Positions 1 to 6,625 of a stretch of DNA of 64,000 bases are shown here, piece after piece. The notes under the pieces are model-generated. The model was given only the letters and a program-made list of their open reading frames with translations, made no database searches and was not told where the DNA came from. Location of the stretch: positions 62,001 to 126,000 of the forward strand of contig JAFSWZ010000017.1 of assembly GCA_017450125.1 (NCBI GenBank), read 5' to 3'. Position numbers and translations under genes: made by a program. This stretch comes from Synergistaceae bacterium. Lineage in GTDB: Bacteria > Synergistota > Synergistia > Synergistales > Aminobacteriaceae. Every line of letters begins with the position of its first letter. Positions within the stretch are counted from its first letter, which is position 1.

Positions 1-1346
1 ATACGGGAATAGGGATAAAGCCTGAAGACATGGCCAAGCTGTTCTCAGAGTTCGAGCGCATCGAGGAGAAACGCAACCGCAGCATTGAGGGCACGGGCTT
101 AGGGATGAACATCACCAAACGGCTGCTCGAGATGATGGGTACGTCGCTGAAGGTTGAGAGCGTTTACGGCAAGGGTTCAACGTTCTCGTTCCGGCTTCGG
201 CAGGGGGTCATAAAGTGGGACGCGCTGGGAGATTACGAGGCGGCTCACAGAGCTTCTCTGCTCTCGATGAAGAAGTATAAGGAGAGGTTCACTGCTCCTG
301 ACGCACGCGTCCTTGTTGTTGACGATACGCCGATGAACCTGACGGTGTTCAAGGGGCTGCTCAAGAAGACGCTCATAAGGATTGACACGGCCGACAGCGG
401 GATGCAGGCCCTCTCGCTCGCGGGGGAGAAGAAGTACGATGTTATCTTTGTCGACCACATGATGCCCAACATGGACGGCATAGAGACGCTCCAAAGGTTA
501 CGGGCTGATACTGCAGGGCTGAACTTCACGACACCCGCTATATGCCTGACAGCCAACGCAATTTCCGGTGCGCGTGAAGAGTATCTCGCCGCAGGGTTCG
601 ACGACTACCTGAGCAAGCCCATTGATGCCGTGAAACTCGAGGACATGCTGACGCGATACCTTCCGCCGGAGAAAATTCTTGCCCCTAGCGACGCTGAGCC
701 CGCACATAACACCTCTCTTCCCGAGTGGTTGTACGGCATTGAGGAGCTGGATGTTAGGGCAGGGCTGAAACACTGCGGCGACGAGGAAGCATATCTCGAT
801 ACCCTCAAAATCTATGGTAGCTACTCAGCGGCAGGAGCGGACGAGATTGCGGGGTTCTGGACTTCACGGGACATCGCCAACACTACGGTGAAGGTTCACG
901 CCCTCAAGAGTACTTCACGTGCTATCGGTGCGGAGGATCTGGGGGCTCTGGCGGAGAAGCTCGAGTTTGCCGGCAAGGCTGGTGATGCGGCTGTGCTTGA
1001 CGCGGACTTGGCCGGACTGCTCGAACGTTACAGGGCTTTAGGGGCGGCGTTGTCCCCGCTGTACGCTCCCGCGAAAAATGCTCAGGATGAAGCGGAGCTT
1101 CCGCCGGTCCCTGAAGACGAACTGCGCAAAGCATATAATTCTGTCCGTGAGTGCGCGGAAAATCTTGACGTTGACGGCGCGCTCTCTGCGCTGGACTGCC
1201 TGAAGGGGTTTCGACTGCCTGAGAGCGAGAAGCAACGGGTTGAACAGCTCCGCAGTGCGGTAGACGAGTTCGACTGGGACAGCGTAAACGAAATTTTAGG
1301 AGGTATTCATGACAATGGAGAAGAAACAGATTCTGCTCGTGGATGA
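1..1346 (+). CDS. Hybrid sensor histidine kinase, C-terminal part (cut by window edge)
   Basis: The reading frame is open from base 1, so the 5' end lies outside the window. The first visible residues, TGIGIKPEDMAKLFSEFERI, are the G1 box and following helix of a histidine kinase ATPase domain; GTGLGMNITKRL follows as the G2 box. A receiver domain comes next (LVVDDTP, phospho-acceptor Asp in FVDHMMPNMDG, CLTANA, Lys in LSKPID), then an Hpt-like domain with His in VHALKSTSRAIGA. The order kinase-REC-Hpt is that of a phosphorelay hybrid kinase. The sensor region is not visible. The gene overlaps the next, a receiver-only protein, by 38 bp, so the two are probably phosphorelay partners. Input signal and output are unknown. 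Confidence 0.9.
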   Translation, partial: TGIGIKPEDMAKLFSEFERIEEKRNRSIEGTGLGMNITKRLLEMMGTSLKVESVYGKGSTFSFRLRQGVIKWDALGDYEAAHRASLLSMKKYKERFTAPDARVLVVDDTPMNLTVFKGLLKKTLIRIDTADSGMQALSLAGEKKYDVIFVDHMMPNMDGIETLQRLRADTAGLNFTTPAICLTANAISGAREEYLAAGFDDYLSKPIDAVKLEDMLTRYLPPEKILAPSDAEPAHNTSLPEWLYGIEELDVRAGLKHCGDEEAYLDTLKIYGSYSAAGADEIAGFWTSRDIANTTVKVHALKSTSRAIGAEDLGALAEKLEFAGKAGDAAVLDADLAGLLERYRALGAALSPLYAPAKNAQDEAELPPVPEDELRKAYNSVRECAENLDVDGALSALDCLKGFRLPESEKQRVEQLRSAVDEFDWDSVNEILGGIHDNGEETDSARG

Positions 1347-1686
1347 TGATGTTACGTTCCTGAAGATGATGCAGACTTGGCTGTCGGCAGATTACCGCGT
1401 CGCCGCCGCTCGTACAGGCATGCAGGCTCTAAAGTATCTGGCTGAACATTCGGCTGACCTCATCCTTCTGGATTACGAGATGCCGCTTATGGACGGCCCG
1501 AAAATCCTTGAAGCACTACGCAGCAAGCCGGGAACCGCGAGCATTCCCGTTATCTTCCTGACTGGCAAGAGCGATCCTGAGAGCGTCAGGAACGTCATGA
1601 GCCTGAAACCCGCAAGTTACCTCCTGAAGTCCAAGAACAAAGAAGAGATACTGGAATCGCTGAGCAGTTTCTTCATCAATCACTAG
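1309..1686 (+). CDS. Single-domain response regulator (receiver only)
   Basis: This 125-residue protein is only a CheY-like receiver: acidic pocket LLVDDDV, phospho-acceptor Asp in LLDYEMPLMDG, Thr in FLTGKS and conserved Lys in LLKSKNK. There is no DNA-binding or enzymatic output domain. The start is set by an AGGAGG site just upstream of ATG 1309, inside the end of the hybrid kinase gene. Overlap with that kinase suggests translational coupling and transfer of phosphate from its Hpt domain. It may act by protein-protein contact, as CheY, Spo0F and DivK do; the partner is not visible here. Confidence 0.9.
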   Translation: MTMEKKQILLVDDDVTFLKMMQTWLSADYRVAAARTGMQALKYLAEHSADLILLDYEMPLMDGPKILEALRSKPGTASIPVIFLTGKSDPESVRNVMSLKPASYLLKSKNKEEILESLSSFFINH

Positions 1687-1789
1687 GAGGAACATAACTA
1701 GCGCAGTGCAAAGCTGAACTTCGGAAGATAGACGGGGTTTATGACGTATAATACTCTCATTCATAACAATAAGACGGAGGAACAATAAC

Positions 1790-2836
1790 TTGTCTCTCAG
1801 AAAAGGCCTCGTAATCTTCATACTCCTCGCTTTCGGGATGAGCGCGCTGATAATCTTCCGAAGCGTTGACCATCATACAATACGCTCGCTTCTTCACGCC
1901 AGCAAACCCAAGCTCCTGCTGGCACTCCTTGTAGTGTTCGCGGCCTGGCTCTGCGACGCGGGGAGATTCTGCGCCCTCGCACGTGCCGCACATGAACACG
2001 TCTCCATGCCTCTGGGAATAGCTCTCACTTGGCTGAACTACTTCGGCAGTGCAGTAACCCCCATGCAGTCCGGCGGCGGCCCCTTCCAGGTCTACGCTCT
2101 CTACAAGAAGGGCATCCCCGTCGGCAAAGGCATAGCAATCACGTTAATCCGCACGATGCTCACGATATTAATCCTCACCCTCGCAGTCCCGATAGCATTG
2201 CTGCTTGACCCCGAGATACTCACGGGAAGTCCCTTCCTCAAGGGCTTGGTGTCCTACGTGTTCATCGTGATACTCGCGACGTGGGCGTTCGTTGCGTTCA
2301 CGATACTGAAGCCGGAGTTTATCCGCAAGCTCGCGCGGGTGCTGGTTCTGTGGCTTCGACGCTTCAACATCCTGCACTCCAACAAGAAAGTGATAAGGAT
2401 ATTCCAGTGGATGGACAAGGAGATCGACAACTACATCCTGAACTTCAGGATAGCGTTCCATTCCGGCAAAAGATGGCTGGCTGTAGGAGTTGTGCTCTCG
2501 GTGCTTCACCTGCTCGCGCTGTTCACCGTCCTTCCTGTGCTGATGAGTGCTGTCGGCCTGTCTTTCAGGTACTCGCAGACTATCGCGGTTCAGGCAGTGT
2601 TCATGTTCATCCTGTACTTCGTGCCGACACCTGGAGCGAGCGGGGTTGCTGAGGGCGGAGGTGCTCTGCTATACAGCGTACTGATGCCGGAGAACATGGC
2701 GGGAGTCATGGCGATAATCTGCCGCTTCTTCACCGACTACATATCTATCTTCATGGGAGTTGTGGTAGTCATCCGTATGCTGGGCTGGGGAGTAAGCGAG
2801 AATCTTCACAAAGGAGCGTCGGTCGAGGATGCGTGA
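1790..2836 (+). CDS. YbhN/UPF0104 family membrane protein (LPG synthase TM-like)
   Basis: A 348-residue integral membrane protein with about eight hydrophobic segments. It has the family signature around FGSAVTPMQSGGGPFQVYAL and the late glycine-rich motif PTPGASGVAEGGG. It resembles the flippase-like membrane half of lysylphosphatidylglycerol synthase MprF (PF03706) without the aminoacyltransferase domain, so a lipid-related membrane role is the family inference. The start is TTG at 1790, with GGAGG 9 bases upstream. A possible -10 box (TATAAT, 1747-1752) lies ahead. It overlaps the next gene, a lipid-type methyltransferase, by 8 bp. Substrate unknown. Confidence 0.82.
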   Translation: MSLRKGLVIFILLAFGMSALIIFRSVDHHTIRSLLHASKPKLLLALLVVFAAWLCDAGRFCALARAAHEHVSMPLGIALTWLNYFGSAVTPMQSGGGPFQVYALYKKGIPVGKGIAITLIRTMLTILILTLAVPIALLLDPEILTGSPFLKGLVSYVFIVILATWAFVAFTILKPEFIRKLARVLVLWLRRFNILHSNKKVIRIFQWMDKEIDNYILNFRIAFHSGKRWLAVGVVLSVLHLLALFTVLPVLMSAVGLSFRYSQTIAVQAVFMFILYFVPTPGASGVAEGGGALLYSVLMPENMAGVMAIICRFFTDYISIFMGVVVVIRMLGWGVSENLHKGASVEDA

Positions 2837-3386
2837 GTTCGTCTTCAAGATGCGCGGCGGAATCTGGACGCTGCTGTTCTTGGCCGTGCTGTTCATGGTC
2901 AGAGCCTCAACGTTCGGGCAGGTCTGCGCGTGCCTCGTGCTCGTCGTGCTTGGCCAAGTCTGGCGGTGCTGGGCGGCGGGGTGCATTGGCCTCTACAGGG
3001 GCGAGAACGTCAAGGCGAACAAGCTCGCTGTTGCCGGGCCTTACGCGCTGATGAGAAATCCCCTCTACTTCGGGAACTACGTCATCGGCTTGGGCTGGAG
3101 CATCGTTGCTGGATTATGGGGCGTGATTGTCTTCACTGTGTGCTTCTTCTTGCTCTACGTGTGCGTGATTATCCCTCATGAAGAATCATTCCTTCACGAA
3201 AAATTCGGCTCTGAGTACACGGATTACTGCGTGAGGGTCAAACGCTTCTTCCCTCTGTCGCCGAAACTCTCTGACATCTTCAGCGGCTTTGACCCATCGA
3301 TAATAATGCGCTCCGAGATACACACTATAATTTCTACGCTGGTCGGGACGTGTATAATTCTTGGTGTATCCATGTGCTATACTTGA
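2829..3386 (+). CDS. Isoprenylcysteine/phospholipid methyltransferase family membrane protein
   Basis: A 185-residue membrane protein of the ICMT/PEMT superfamily. The C-terminal half has the hallmark GPYALMRNPLYFGNY (SAM-binding region) and the HEESFLHEKFGSEYTDYC motif common in bacterial members, followed by basic residues. About four hydrophobic segments are visible. Such enzymes methylate lipids or isoprenoid-type substrates at the membrane with S-adenosylmethionine; the substrate cannot be read from sequence. The start overlaps the end of the YbhN-like gene by 8 bp, so the pair probably works on the same membrane lipid process. Confidence 0.82.
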   Translation: MREFVFKMRGGIWTLLFLAVLFMVRASTFGQVCACLVLVVLGQVWRCWAAGCIGLYRGENVKANKLAVAGPYALMRNPLYFGNYVIGLGWSIVAGLWGVIVFTVCFFLLYVCVIIPHEESFLHEKFGSEYTDYCVRVKRFFPLSPKLSDIFSGFDPSIIMRSEIHTIISTLVGTCIILGVSMCYT

Positions 3387-3413
3387 TTGCTTTTACAGAC
3401 AAAGGAGGCGTTG

Positions 3414-4055
3414 ATGATGGAATCCGACACAGGACGAAGGGGCAGAAAGAAGCCCGAAGGTATGACGGTCAATGAACTGCTCTCGGCTATCAGCGAGACG
3501 GAATACCCGCAATATATTCTTGATGCGATAGGGACAGTTCAGGAGTGGATGAAGGACATGACGGAGAAGCCGGAAGAACCTCTTGATGACGAGGGGGACA
3601 TTTTCGCGTCCCTCTTCGGGATGAATTTCGGCAGCGAGGACGAGGGCATAGCGAGCCTGTTCGAGCAGTTGAAGGACATAGAGACCTACGCGGACGTTGT
3701 GCCCAACCCCAGACAGCCCGAAGGGAAGCCTGACACGCTGATAATCAGCCTTGCGCCTCCCGACTGCGACTGCGGGATACGTACGGCGATAGATTACGCG
3801 GCGGTGTTCAACAGGAGCAAGTGCCGGCGTGTGTGGATAATCAGCGACACGTTCATTTTCGGCGAAGTGATAAAGTTTGTGCCGCACGTTGACGCGTTGG
3901 CTGAGCAGGGAATAATGCTGCGGTATATTCTGGTAACGCCGTGGGGCTGGGTGGAGATGCCGCTGAGCGGTGCGACGGTCTCGAAGCACCAGTTCTTGTG
4001 GAGGACGCAGGAGACCGGCAAGCCCAGAGCTCCCAGACGGCGCAGGCAGGAATAA
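3414..4055 (+). CDS. Unrecognised acidic protein
   Basis: A 213-residue protein I cannot assign. ATG 3414 (or 3417) is preferred because AAAGGAGG lies just ahead of it. The N-terminus is basic (RRGRKKPEG), the middle (about residues 50-90) is strongly acidic, and the C-terminal half looks globular with predicted beta strands (LIISLAPP, VWIISDTF, YILVTPWGW) and a Cys-x-Cys (CDCG). It ends in a basic tail (RAPRRRRQE). There is no signal peptide or membrane segment, so it is probably cytoplasmic. It follows the methyltransferase gene by 27 bp and is followed by a terminator hairpin, so it is probably the last gene of that operon. Confidence 0.7.
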   Translation: MMESDTGRRGRKKPEGMTVNELLSAISETEYPQYILDAIGTVQEWMKDMTEKPEEPLDDEGDIFASLFGMNFGSEDEGIASLFEQLKDIETYADVVPNPRQPEGKPDTLIISLAPPDCDCGIRTAIDYAAVFNRSKCRRVWIISDTFIFGEVIKFVPHVDALAEQGIMLRYILVTPWGWVEMPLSGATVSKHQFLWRTQETGKPRAPRRRRQE

Positions 4056-4079
4056 CAGCAGAACACAGCAGCATAACGA

Positions 4080-4118
4080 AATCCCTCCGGCGATGAACCA
4101 GAGGGATTATTGTTGTCT
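4080..4118 (+). terminator. Rho-independent terminator after the 3414-4055 gene
   Basis: AATCCCTC (4080-4087) pairs with GAGGGATT (4101-4108) around a 13-base loop and is followed by a T-rich stretch on the plus strand. It lies 24 bp after the stop codon. Confidence 0.65.
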
Positions 4119-4121
4119 TGA

Positions 4122-4211
4122 TGGTGCGGAGGGGGAGAATCGAACTCCCACAGCACTTAATTGGCCACAAGATCCTTAGTCTTGCGCGTCTACCAATTCC
4201 GCCACCCCCGC
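4122..4211 (-). tRNA. tRNA-Leu, anticodon read as AAG
   Basis: The minus strand folds as a 90-nt class II tRNA. The 5' strand GCGGGGG pairs with CCTCCGC plus A73 and an encoded CCA. The D arm contains AATTGGTAGACGC as in bacterial Leu tRNAs, the T arm is GGGAG-TTCGATT-CTCCC, and the variable arm is long. The anticodon stem CAAGA/TCTTG encloses the loop CTAAGGA, so with U33 fixed the anticodon is AAG. AAG is uncommon for bacterial tRNA-Leu, where GAG is usual; see findings. Confidence 0.9.
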
Positions 4212-4274
4212 AAATACATTACTTCGTGGATTGACGAGAGATAATTATACCCGCAAAAATTTTCCCGTCAAGTT

Positions 4275-5195
4275 TTAGTTGGCTCTCAGGAAGTCCAGAA
4301 CCTTCTGGCGGAAAATCTTGTAGTACGGCTTCTCCATCATCATTGCGTGAGCCGCACCGTCGATTATCTCGATGCGGGAAGCCTTGTTCGTCAGCGTCCC
4401 GAAAGCTTCGCGGCACAGCGCAGGCGAAACGTAGTCATCTTTCGAGCCCGCGATGATCAGCACGGGAACTTCAATGTCCTCAGTGGGAATGAGCCTCTCA
4501 GTTGCGGCAACAAGCAGGTCTCTTCTGCCGCCGTTAGGGCTGGAGTCCTTGTCGTAACGCCAGCAGTTCGACTGGAACGCGTTGACCACGTCGGGCTCAG
4601 TGATTGCGTAGTTGATGCTTCCGTCAGGGTTCGTCTGGAAGTCTCCCGCCGCGTGAACCCACGTGTTGTGGTTAAACTCGTTCTCGACCTCAACGTCGCC
4701 GAGACCCGCAACGATCGGGGCATACAGCACGAGCTTGCGCACCATCTCCGAGTTCTCCGCCGCGAAACGTCCCGCCGTAACTGTCCCCCAGCTCCAGCCC
4801 AGAACGTCGAGGCACTTCCTGCCTTCCTTCTCGAGAATGAGCTTGGCCGCCGCCGCAATGTCCTCTGCCGCGTAGTCAGAATCAGGCGTGAACCCGTCCT
4901 CTACTTCCTGCGACTGCCCGTAGCCCGCAATGTCCAGAAGCCACACGTTGAAGCCCCTGCGCGCAAAGAACCTCGCGAGGCTGTAGTCCTTCACGTCAAC
5001 GTCAAATTCATGCGACGAGTACGTCAGGCCGTGAACGAGCAGCAGCGGGTCTCCGCCCTTGTCGGACTTGAAGCGTTCGAGGTGAAGCTTCACGCCCTCG
5101 CGTTCGAGCGGGAACGTCTCGCGGGTTAAGTCTGCAAACGACACTGATGCCGCCAGCACGACTATCAGCAATGAGAATAAGAATGACTTTCTCAC
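4275..5195 (-). CDS. Secreted alpha/beta hydrolase
   Basis: A 306-residue protein with an N-terminal signal peptide (MRKSFLFSLLIVVLAASVSFA) followed by an alpha/beta hydrolase fold. The nucleophile elbow is GWSWG (Ser about 135), the oxyanion region is LLVHGLTYSS, and the likely acid and base are Asp in GSKDDYVSP (about 253) and His in GAAHAMM (about 283). It should be an active serine esterase or lipase-type enzyme in the periplasm or outside the cell; the substrate is unknown. It is transcribed divergently from the neighbouring metallo-hydrolase, with about 70 bp between them. GGAGG lies just upstream of the ATG. Confidence 0.88.
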   Translation of the reverse strand: MRKSFLFSLLIVVLAASVSFADLTRETFPLEREGVKLHLERFKSDKGGDPLLLVHGLTYSSHEFDVDVKDYSLARFFARRGFNVWLLDIAGYGQSQEVEDGFTPDSDYAAEDIAAAAKLILEKEGRKCLDVLGWSWGTVTAGRFAAENSEMVRKLVLYAPIVAGLGDVEVENEFNHNTWVHAAGDFQTNPDGSINYAITEPDVVNAFQSNCWRYDKDSSPNGGRRDLLVAATERLIPTEDIEVPVLIIAGSKDDYVSPALCREAFGTLTNKASRIEIIDGAAHAMMMEKPYYKIFRQKVLDFLRAN

Positions 5196-5266
5196 AATAA
5201 AAACCTCCTGAAAAGATTTTTTGCGCTATTATACGTCATATCCCAAATACAGGAGGAATCATTAAC

Positions 5267-6031
5267 ATGCTCAAGTTCATCACTGCTCTGCTCCTTGCCG
5301 CAGTCATGGTTCAGGGAGCTTCTGCTTCGGTAATCTCTCTCGTCGACGTTCAGGGTGAGAGTGATACGGCTCTTCTCGTCGGCGCGAATGAAGACCTCAC
5401 GGCCAAGTACTACCCTGACGGAAAGATGCCCAGCCAGATTCTCGCGTTCTGGGTGAACGGCGTGCTCTATGACGCGGGGCTGAAGGACGGGCACATAGTC
5501 TCGGAGCTGGCCAAGAACGGCGTAAAGGCTTCCGACGTTACGACGATCCTAATCACACACCTTCACCCTGACCACTTCGGCGGGCTCGTCGACGCTGAGG
5601 GCAGAGCTGCTTTCCCGAAAGCTGACGTGTTCGTCTCGAAGCCGGAATATGACTACTGGGTCAGCGAGCTGAAGAACGGGAATGTGATTAACACGCTGAA
5701 ACTCTACCCTGTTCACACGTTCATGTTCGGCGACGAAGTTATACCCGGCGTGCGGGCAATGGACACCAGCGGGCACACTCCCGGGCACGTGAGCTACCTT
5801 GTCGACGACAGCCTGATTATCGCCGGAGACATCATGCACTTCCCGGAGATTCAGCTTCCTGCTCCTGATGTATCTGTGAGGTACGACGTTGACCCGGCAA
5901 AGGCCGCGCAGTCGCGAAAATTCCTGCTGGATTATGCGGCGTGGAAGAAAGTACCTGTCGCCGGAATGCACATAACCCCTCCAGGCGTGATTAACGTCAG
6001 GAAGTCAGGGGAAGGCTACGAGACGTTCTAG
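5267..6031 (+). CDS. Secreted metallo-beta-lactamase fold hydrolase
   Basis: A 254-residue protein with a signal peptide (MLKFITALLLAAVMVQGASA) and the MBL-fold zinc motif THLHPDHFGG (His98, His100, Asp102, His103), then GHTPGHVSY and the metal Asp in IIAGDIMHFPE. These are the residues needed for a di-metal hydrolase. AGGAGG lies 10 bases before ATG 5267. Relatives of this type include lactonase-like and general hydrolases; the substrate cannot be read here. It is divergent from the alpha/beta hydrolase and is followed after 2 bp by a small OB-fold membrane protein. Confidence 0.88.
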   Translation: MLKFITALLLAAVMVQGASASVISLVDVQGESDTALLVGANEDLTAKYYPDGKMPSQILAFWVNGVLYDAGLKDGHIVSELAKNGVKASDVTTILITHLHPDHFGGLVDAEGRAAFPKADVFVSKPEYDYWVSELKNGNVINTLKLYPVHTFMFGDEVIPGVRAMDTSGHTPGHVSYLVDDSLIIAGDIMHFPEIQLPAPDVSVRYDVDPAKAAQSRKFLLDYAAWKKVPVAGMHITPPGVINVRKSGEGYETF

Positions 6032-6033
6032 CG

Positions 6034-6438
6034 ATGACTATGTTTTATGGGCTGGTACTGTTCCTGCTGGGACTGGCGGCGGGGCTGTCGCTGTACCTCG
6101 TGAAGCGCGGTGCTGACGATGACGCTGATGACGACGGCGGCGAGTACATCTCCACAGCGTCAACTATGACCGTCAGGGAGATCGTGAAGGCCTACACCAG
6201 AGACCCGCAGGGCGCGGAGAAGAAGCTCACCAACAATCCCATGAACGTAACCGGCCGTGTAACACGCATCGCCAACGGCGGGAACTATTCACACGTTGAG
6301 CTCGACAAAGTATTCATGTGCATCTGTCCTCAAGGCTCGGTGAAGTCTCTCAGCGTCGGTACAAGGGTCTGCATCACCGGAACTCTCAGGGGAAAGTACC
6401 TGCTGGATGACTGCCTGATGGTCAAGTATCCGCTGTAA
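6034..6438 (+). CDS. Membrane-anchored OB-fold (tRNA_anti-like) protein
   Basis: A 134-residue protein with one N-terminal membrane helix (FYGLVLFLLGLAAGLSLYLV), an acidic Asp-rich linker, and a C-terminal beta-rich domain (NPMNVTGRVTRIANGG, GTRVCITGTLRGKYLL). That domain fits the OB-fold, tRNA_anti-like family of small bacterial envelope proteins. The function of the family is poorly known. The start lies 2 bp after the MBL-fold gene, so they are probably co-transcribed. It is followed by the promoter of tRNA-Val. Confidence 0.68.
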   Translation: MTMFYGLVLFLLGLAAGLSLYLVKRGADDDADDDGGEYISTASTMTVREIVKAYTRDPQGAEKKLTNNPMNVTGRVTRIANGGNYSHVELDKVFMCICPQGSVKSLSVGTRVCITGTLRGKYLLDDCLMVKYPL

Positions 6439-6441
6439 GTC

Positions 6442-6469
6442 TTGACTTTGCGGAGGTTTGCTGTAAAAT
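6442..6469 (+). promoter_or_regulatory. Sigma-70-type promoter for tRNA-Val
   Basis: TTGACT (6442-6447) and TAAAAT (6464-6469) are separated by 16 bp and end 13 bp before the tRNA-Val 5' end. Confidence 0.6.
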
Positions 6470-6482
6470 CTTCTCGTTAATC

Positions 6483-6558
6483 GGGCAATTGGCACAGGGG
6501 TTAGCGCGCTTCCTTCACACGGAAGAGGTCACTGGTTCAAATCCAGTATTGCCCACCA
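6483..6558 (+). tRNA. tRNA-Val (CAC)
   Basis: A 76-nt cloverleaf: acceptor GGGCAAT/ATTGCCC with A73 and encoded CCA, D arm with GGGGTTAGC, anticodon stem CTTCC/GGAAG with loop TTCACAC (anticodon CAC), and T arm ACTGG-TTCAAAT-CCAGT. It marks the left edge of the peptide/peptidase island. I saw no repeated tRNA 3' end that would indicate an integrated element. Confidence 0.95.
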
Positions 6559-6575
6559 TAATACAGACAAAAAAT

Positions 6576-6609
6576 GAGAAGCCTCACACTTTCACGCATG
6601 GGGCTTCTC
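6576..6609 (-). terminator. Terminator of the peptide A / C1A peptidase A operon
   Basis: GAGAAGCC (6576-6583) pairs with GGCTTCTC (6602-6609). Read on the minus strand the stem is followed by a run of six T, so it ends transcripts of the minus-strand peptidase gene. Confidence 0.75.
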
Positions 6610-6625
6610 TCGTTATGAAGAAGTA

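Noticed and set aside
4347-5129. Long plus-strand ORF of 260 codons
   Set aside because: It lies antisense to the alpha/beta hydrolase, which has a signal peptide and catalytic motifs; the plus-strand product is Arg/Val-rich with no motif.
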